Origin: Welwitschia mirabilis
Taxonomy: Eukaryota > Gnetophyta > Gnetopsida > Welwitschiales
DNA length: 34,978 nucleotides
Direction: 5' to 3'
Assembly (NCBI GenBank): GCA_051453625.1
Contig: JBOZIK010000001.1
Span: forward strand, 6,721,103 to 6,756,080
Shown here: piece after piece, positions 30,549-34,978 of the stretch
How the letters are laid out: each line of letters opens with the position of its first letter
How positions within the stretch are numbered: the first letter of the stretch is position 1
Program-made: the position numbers and the translations under genes
The notes under the pieces: generated by a model
Seen by the model: only the letters and a program-made list of their open reading frames with translations
Told to the model about the DNA's origin: nothing
Databases searched by the model: none

Positions 30549-31125
30549 CCCGGTCGACCCTTAAAAGTTTGGTACACCATCTGGTGTCATGACTTACATA
30601 TGTCACTCACAATTTCTTATGGCTTCATGTCTGGTTGACTCATCTAGGTCTAGTCGACCTTAGTCTAGTCACCCACTATAAAATCTGGTCACCCGCCTGT
30701 CCTGATAAAGACCTTTCCAATTTCCAGCACCAGGTTCGGTCGACCTCTTCAAGTGCCTGGCTGACCCAAGATGATCGACTTAAGAGTATCAGTTGCATAG
30801 TGTCTAGTCGACCCTATCATAGATCTGGTCGACCCCTTGACAATTGGTTCAGGAGTACTGTTCCTTAGTCCACAGATTTGGTCAATTCCATCATAGGTCT
30901 AGTCAACCCCTTGTGATTTAGTCTAGGGATACTGTTTATCAGGTTCTCAAATTCAATCGATCCCATAAATGTCTGGTTGACCCCTTGCCATTTAGTTCAG
31001 GAACACTGACTCTAAGGTTATATGTCTGGTTAACTCCATTAGAAATCCAGTTAACCCTTGAATTTAATTCATTTTTTGAGTGTCTGCTTCAGGTGCGGTC
31101 AACCCTTTGAAAGTCCGGTTGACCA
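30549..31125. repeat. GGTCGACC palindrome array with 74-bp higher-order repeat, LTR of copia complex 2
   Basis: About 18 copies of a (T)CTGGTCGACC(CC)-like motif. Five keep GTCGAC (30550, 30649, 30735, 30803, 30824 as motif starts). GTTGAC occurs near 30630, 30972 and 31114, GTCAAC near 30898 and 31095, and GTTAAC near 31025 and 31046. Motif starts at 30824, 30898, 30972 and 31046 are exactly 74 bp apart, with a second motif about 53 bp into each unit. This is the likely LTR control region; palindromic LTR control regions are known in Sireviruses. Confidence 0.9.
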
Positions 31126-31279
31126 CTTAAGAGGGTAAATGAACTTGACAGATTTCTAGTGCTTAGAAGTTGATGTTTTTAATTTTGTCTTTATATTTGT
31201 AAGTAATTAACATCTTCTGCACAAGATACACAAAATTTTCTATACAAAAAACATTAGTTTGATATCAATTGGCAAAACA

Positions 31280-31316
31280 TAATCTAGAAATCTCCCCTGT
31301 TGACATTGATGGCAAA
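31280..31316 (-). promoter_or_regulatory. polypurine tract next to the 3' LTR (right unit)
   Basis: The minus strand reads TTTGCCATCAATGTCAACAG then GGGAGATTTC, a form of the TTTGTCATCAATGTCAAAA-GGGGGAGA block that precedes 3' LTRs in plant copia elements. The purine run GGGGAGA is at 31298-31292, 13 bp before the LTR start chosen here. It would prime plus-strand DNA synthesis. Confidence 0.75.
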
Positions 31317-31846
31317 CAATACTTAGTTGTGAAAATATTTAGGACTTAGAAAAGGTCCCACTCAAAAAATGCGTATTATTATTTTACAAAACATTACACC
31401 TTTTGAAACTAAGTTAAGGCATTTTGAATATTCAAATTTTGTGCTTAAAATGAAACAATTTTAGTATGCATAATTGAAGGTTTAAGAGCACATATTTTAT
31501 GAAAATCATAATGTGATCATATAAACCATTTAACATTTTGATCAGTTGTCACATTTTAGAATTCATTTTTAAAATTAGACATCAACATTTAAATTTATGA
31601 AATAACTATTTAAAACTTTAAAATTGTAAGTTAAGCATGTGTGATACCGATGGAAAAACATGTTAAGCATATATGATTTGCGTAAGCACAAAAAGATTTG
31701 AGATACCAATTTAAGACACTTTAGAGCATAAGAATGAAGTGCAAGTAGATTCCATTAAACATATGTAAACATTACAAAATAAAATTACACATCAAGAGCA
31801 TGCTACATCAGAAATCATAAGAAAAGATCCAATAATAACTAATTGA
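31317..31846. other. noncoding interval between two polypurine blocks
   Basis: AT-rich, about 530 bp, with no readable protein on either strand. Untranslated 3' region of the right unit by position. Confidence 0.5.
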
Positions 31847-31876
31847 TTCTCCCCATTTTAACATTAATGACAAAGG
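31847..31876 (-). promoter_or_regulatory. second polypurine block just after the env-position ORF
   Basis: The minus strand reads CCTTTGTCATTAATGTTAAA then ATGGGGAGAA, a close copy of the block at 31280-31316, 560 bp away and 40 bp after the ORF end. Repeated polypurine tracts upstream of the 3' LTR are described for Sireviruses. Confidence 0.65.
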
Positions 31877-31916
31877 AGAGAACAAAAACACATAAGCAAA
31901 ACATAATTTGAAGCTT

Positions 31917-32960
31917 CTAATAAGATTCCTTTTCCTCCTCCTCTTCTTCTTAAGAGTCTTCCTTTGAATCTTCTTCATCTTCTCCCATGCGTGCTGAACT
32001 GGTTACCTCTGTTAAAGTATTAGTAATATCATATCTAACTACTATAAGTGCTTCCTTTATGTGTTTGGTATGGGACTCTATCCATCTCAGATATGAAAGA
32101 GTCTCATCAAGAGAGGTTTCCTTTGAAGAGGCTGACTTTGAAAATTTCTTAAAGGGGGGAAAAGATGTGCATATGAGATAAAGTTGCATGTCCAATGGTG
32201 TCATAGTCTGGAGGGTTTTAAGTTTTGGATGGAAAGTTACCCAAAAATGACGACATAACTTTGTGATAAGCATAGAGTAGGGTAATGTCCTAGTCCTATG
32301 ATACTCTAACTGAGAGACCATATTCTTTAGTATAATGGCAGGAGCATTAATAGAATGCTCTATCCCTACCAAATATATCAGATAGGCTCTATAACTGGAG
32401 GCCTTATCATGATTCCCAGCTAAAGGTAAGAAATTATATGTAAAAATCACGTGAAGAAAGTGGTACTTTGGTGTTAACAAAGAAGTAGAAAGAGCGTGTT
32501 TCTAAGAGTGAACCTTATCACAAATATCCCTGGTAACAACAGGCTTATCTTCCATGATGTTTCAAAGAGGCCAAAACTCTTCATAATTACCTCTGGGAAG
32601 ATCAGTCAGATCAGAAATGAGATTTGCAGTTACTCTTAACCACTTTCCCAGAACAAGGGTTTCAAGGGTTCCTAAATCTCGATAGTAAGAAGCATTATAT
32701 TAAAACATGTGAGTAAGAAATGGATAAGTAGAGCTATAAACATCTAAAAAATAATCAATATTCTGATTCCTCAGGAGCTAAATGATATCCCTGAGCTCTT
32801 TAAACTCTGAGGTTTCCATAGATCTTTCTTAGCACACTAGCTTTTCCTCGAACATCTCTAAGAACTTGTCAACATCTTTCTTAGACATCCCATAGTAGAA
32901 AAGAGTAGGATCTCTTAAAGAATCTTCCTTAACTCTTCTCTTGGACGAGCTTTCAGTCAT
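31917..32960 (-). pseudogene. env-position ORF of copia complex 2, 'putative plant transposon protein' type
   Basis: A single frame runs from ATG 32960-32958 (MTESSSKRRVKEDSLRDPTL) to the TAG at 31919-31917, about 347 codons, broken only by six stops and no frameshift that I can see. Domains: basic start; helical VDKFLEMFEEKLV; SYYRDLGTLETLVLGKWLRV then TANLISDLTDLPRG (about residues 90-130); YHFLHVIFTYNFLPLAGNHD, YRAYLIYLVGIEHSINAPAI and LPYSMLITKLCRHFWV (about 160-240); acidic tail EEDSKEDS continuing past a stop as Glu-rich. The order and wording resemble PF20167-type ORFs. All stops are one transition from sense codons such as CAA, CAG, CGA or TGG. It lies between protease and the polypurine tracts. 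Function unknown; no clear signal peptide or membrane segment seen. Confidence 0.75.
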
Positions 32961-33171
32961 TCCTAAGAACCTGGAAGCAAGAAATATGAAGGAAAAACAC
33001 TAGATCTGAGAGCAAAGCTCTGGATCTAGAAGAAAAACCTCTAGATATGAGAGATGGAGAAGGCTAGAACACAAGGAAATTGATTTAGGGATCTATTTCT
33101 TTTATAAACAAGGTAAAATAAAGAAAGAAATCGGGTCCACTGATGATACTTCTGCACTGTGATCCATCAGG

Positions 33172-33310
33172 TCTGGTCGACTACTTGAGATTCTGATCGA
33201 CTCGTTGAGACACAGGTCTATAGTAGAGGAAGGGTTTGGGCGACCGAGCTTTCAGACCAGTAAACTAATCACATTCGATCAACCAACTCATAGATCCAGT
33301 TGACCGCCCT
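33172..33310. repeat. GGTCGAC-type motif cluster upstream of env-position ORF
   Basis: Copies: TCTGGTCGACTA (33172), TCTGATCGACTC (33192), GGGCGACCGAG (33238), TTCGATCAACCA (33277) and CCAGTTGACCGCC (33297). They are the same motif, with a similar ~20 bp spacing, as in the LTR array at 30549-31125, but lie in the internal region 200-350 bp before the ORF's ATG. Confidence 0.75.
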
Positions 33311-33440
33311 GCAATCAGCTAAAGGATGGCGAGTAAACCAGTTCATTTTTGTGATTGACAAGTAAATTCTAGAAATGAGGTGTTACTTCAGAGTTTTCTA
33401 GAAAATGTTCAGATCTACCAAAATTTAAGATAATATTTCT

Positions 33441-33971
33441 ATTTTTTATATCATAATTCATATGATTTAACTGATCAATCAAATAAGTATTTCTTCTATA
33501 AATATTATCTACTCATTTTGCAATAAAGATAATAACATTTGTTTTCACATCTACGATTTCACATTTCGAGTTTTCAAAAATTATTTTGTGACCTTTGTCA
33601 CAGAATTGAGTAATACTCAATAAGTTATGTTTTAAACCATTCACATAAAGCACATCATCAGGTTTAGGTAACTTACCTCCTTTGATTCATCTGCTACCTT
33701 CTATTTTTACCTTTTCATTGTTTTCAAAAATGATCTCTCCCACATAAATGCTCTTTAGGTATTGAAAATTTGATCTTTCTCTAGTCACATGCTTTAAGCA
33801 TCCACTGTCTAGATACCAACTGTTCATACTTGATCCTTTAAGAGCTATTTGTGTTAGAAACCTTTTGAGATTATTAGCTTTTATCCACTTAGTCTTGTTA
33901 GACTTAGGTGGTACACTTCTTTGAGCAATAAATTTGAATGGTGAATAATTTATAGAATCTGAGAAAAACAT
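33441..33971 (-). pseudogene. aspartic protease and start of gag-pre-integrase linker, right unit
   Basis: The reading NSWYLDSGCLKHVTRERSNF contains the intact D-S-G triplet (codons at 33809-33801). Next are KSIYVGEIIFENNEKVKIEG (flap region) and, after a stop, DDVLYVNGLKHNLLSITQFC, DKGHKIIFENSKCEIV, a TGA, and VDNIYRRNTYLIDQLN, the linker that leads to integrase in copia elements. Family resemblance ends near 33450, just before the expected 'LWHRRLGH' zinc finger. Integrase, RT and RNase H do not follow; the motif cluster and env-position ORF do. The catalytic Asp is kept, unlike in element 1. Confidence 0.9.
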
Positions 33972-34978
33972 TAATTGTCTAATCTTGCAAAAAATCTTTG
34001 AATGATTAAATTTACCACAAAAGTTACATGAAAGTTTAGAAATATACTTACACTGCCTATTTACCTGTTCTTGTGAATTTTGTGAGCTAAAACCAATACC
34101 TAATTTGTCTCCAGTAGGTTTTGCACTCTAAGCATCTGTTCCAATTTAGACAAACCACTAGAAAATTTATTTACAAATAAGGATAGATCTTTTACTTGTG
34201 ATAGTAGATTGGTGTTATTAGATTTTAGCACATTGTACTTCATTTCCATTTCCTCCTTCTCTTTGGTGAGAGTCTTCACTACTTTGTTCAGATTGTTTAT
34301 TCTTTTAGCTAGCTTTTCACACTTATCATATAGCTCCTGACATGTGTCTTCTAACCCATCCTATTCTTTATTAACCATGTCCAAATCATCAGGCTCTAAC
34401 GTGCTAGGTAATTTTTTGAGGAAATGCATAATCTCCATGAAAGATAACCCTCTATCTCTGTCTAATTCTTGATCTGAATAGCTGTCATCATCATCATCAT
34501 AATCCCATGTGACAATAAAAGAGGGATTCTTTGTTTTCCTGTTATCTCTTCTTGTGTTGGGACAATCATTTGCCATATGACCAAATCCTTTGTATAAGTA
34601 GCATTAGATTTCTATACCTTTTTCTTGCTCCTTTCAGATGACTCCTTTTTGTGTTTCTACTTGATTCTCCTTCCTTTTTCTTCCTATGTAGAAACTTCCT
34701 AAACCTTATGGTTAGAAGAGCCACTTCATTATCGTCTAAGTCCTCATCTAATCTTTCAGATCTGTAGTCTTCCTAAACACATTTTAAAGCAATACCTTTC
34801 TTCTTATCTTTAACAAATTTAAATTTGTAGGTTTGCAAAATACCTTGTAGTTCTTCCAGTGCCATTGCATATATGTTTTTGCTCTCCTCTATGGTTGTGA
34901 CCTTTGGTTTGAATCTCTTAGGTAGAGATCTCAAAAGTTTCCTTACCATCTTTCCTTCATCCAAGCATTCTCCAAGGC
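33972..34978 (-). pseudogene. gag C-terminal half with two zinc knuckles, right unit of copia complex 2
   Basis: It enters at the window edge with the UBN2 end: MDEGKMVRKLLRSLPKRFKP, KVTTIEESKNIYAMALEELQ and GILQTYKFKFVKDKKKG (34964-34773). Near 34600, CYLYKGFGHMANDCPNTRRD is a CCHC knuckle whose second Cys is Tyr. An acidic block DYDDDDDSYSDQELDRDRG follows, then a coiled-coil (INNLNKVVKTLTKEKEEMEM) near 34290. Near 34028-33987 an intact second knuckle CNFCGKFNHSKIFC (C-x2-C-x4-H-x4-C) leads into protease. Two knuckles around an acidic/coiled-coil segment match element 1 gag. Stops are few. The 5' half is outside the window. Confidence 0.9.

Larger units (their letters stand above)
29665..31279 (-). 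repeat. complete LTR in the middle of copia complex 2 (1,615 bp)
   Basis: On the minus strand it starts TGTTTTGCCAATTG (31279) and ends GATCTTATCA (29665), with TG...CA ends, followed by the primer site. It carries a 33-bp tandem array and a palindromic/74-bp array. A polypurine tract with the env-position ORF lies on its right and PBS plus gag on its left, so it is shared by two units. The left 28424-28945 copy confirms the PBS-side end. Confidence 0.85.
28424..34978 (-). mobile_element. Ty1/copia Sirevirus-like complex 2, two units sharing an LTR
   Basis: Minus strand, right to left: gag with zinc knuckles, protease, palindrome cluster, env-position ORF, polypurine tract, complete LTR, primer site, gag again, gap, partial LTR. 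The middle LTR serves as 3' LTR for the right unit and 5' LTR for the left unit, a tandem arrangement. Integrase, RT and RNase H are absent from the right unit, and also from the left unit unless they lie in the 100-N gap. iMet-type PBS, repeated polypurine tracts, an env-position ORF and a palindromic LTR array point to the Sirevirus branch. The right end lies outside the window. Confidence 0.85.

Noticed and set aside
29978-31125. CRISPR-like regular repeats
   Set aside because: Repeats are contiguous or degenerate, have no unique spacers of constant length, and lie in a plant LTR.
31987-32181. Plus-strand 64-residue frame
   Set aside because: Antisense shadow of the env-position ORF, which reads clearly on the minus strand.
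31917-32960. Calling the env-position ORF a true viral envelope gene
   Set aside because: No signal peptide, cleavage site or transmembrane anchor is visible, and the resemblance is to a plant transposon protein family of unknown function.

Overview
The window looks like repeat-rich, gene-poor nuclear DNA of a large-genome seed plant. I see no bacterial or organellar signature, no RNA gene and no intact host gene. It is AT-rich, and almost everything recognisable is decayed retrotransposon: a Ty3/gypsy Athila-like element, two Ty1/copia Sirevirus-like elements, and LINE (L1-type) remains. A plant host is inferred from these families and from the tRNA-iMet primer binding site typical of plant copia elements. 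The species cannot be named from this sequence. Six runs of N interrupt it: three of irregular length and three of exactly 100.

Layout. (1) 1-8455, plus strand: gag end, protease, reverse transcriptase, RNase H and integrase of an Athila-like element, then a spacer with a palindromic motif cluster, then an env-position ORF that seems to have been spliced. A tentative 3' LTR follows at 8977-10117. (2) 10118-13205: AT-rich DNA without recognisable genes. (3) 13206-18891, minus strand: copia element 1, with LTR, primer binding site, gag, protease, an unrelated ~0.8 kb insert, integrase and the first part of the RT, where it is cut off. (4) 18930-22260, minus strand: one LINE apparently split by a ~2.5 kb block (about 19.55-22.0 kb) carrying gene-like fragments of unknown identity. 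(5) 23650-26040, minus strand: a longer LINE with recognisable RT. (6) 26574-28423: two ~690 bp direct repeats, the second cut by copia DNA. (7) 28424-34978, minus strand: a copia complex read right to left as gag, protease, env-like ORF, polypurine tract, LTR, primer binding site, gag and partial LTR. In its right-hand unit, integrase, RT and RNase H are missing.

The most interesting pattern is shared architecture. In the Athila-like element and in the right-hand copia unit, a cluster of short self-complementary motifs lies just before an env-position ORF of the same 'putative plant transposon protein' type, and related clusters occur in the LTRs. In the two copia LTRs the cores (GTCGAC and GACGTC) appear in the full set of forms expected from CpG deamination, an internal record of methylation-driven decay.

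Nothing here appears able to move by itself. Every coding region has stops, frameshifts or lost catalytic residues, apart from short stretches. All identifications come from reading motifs by eye; no database search was run.
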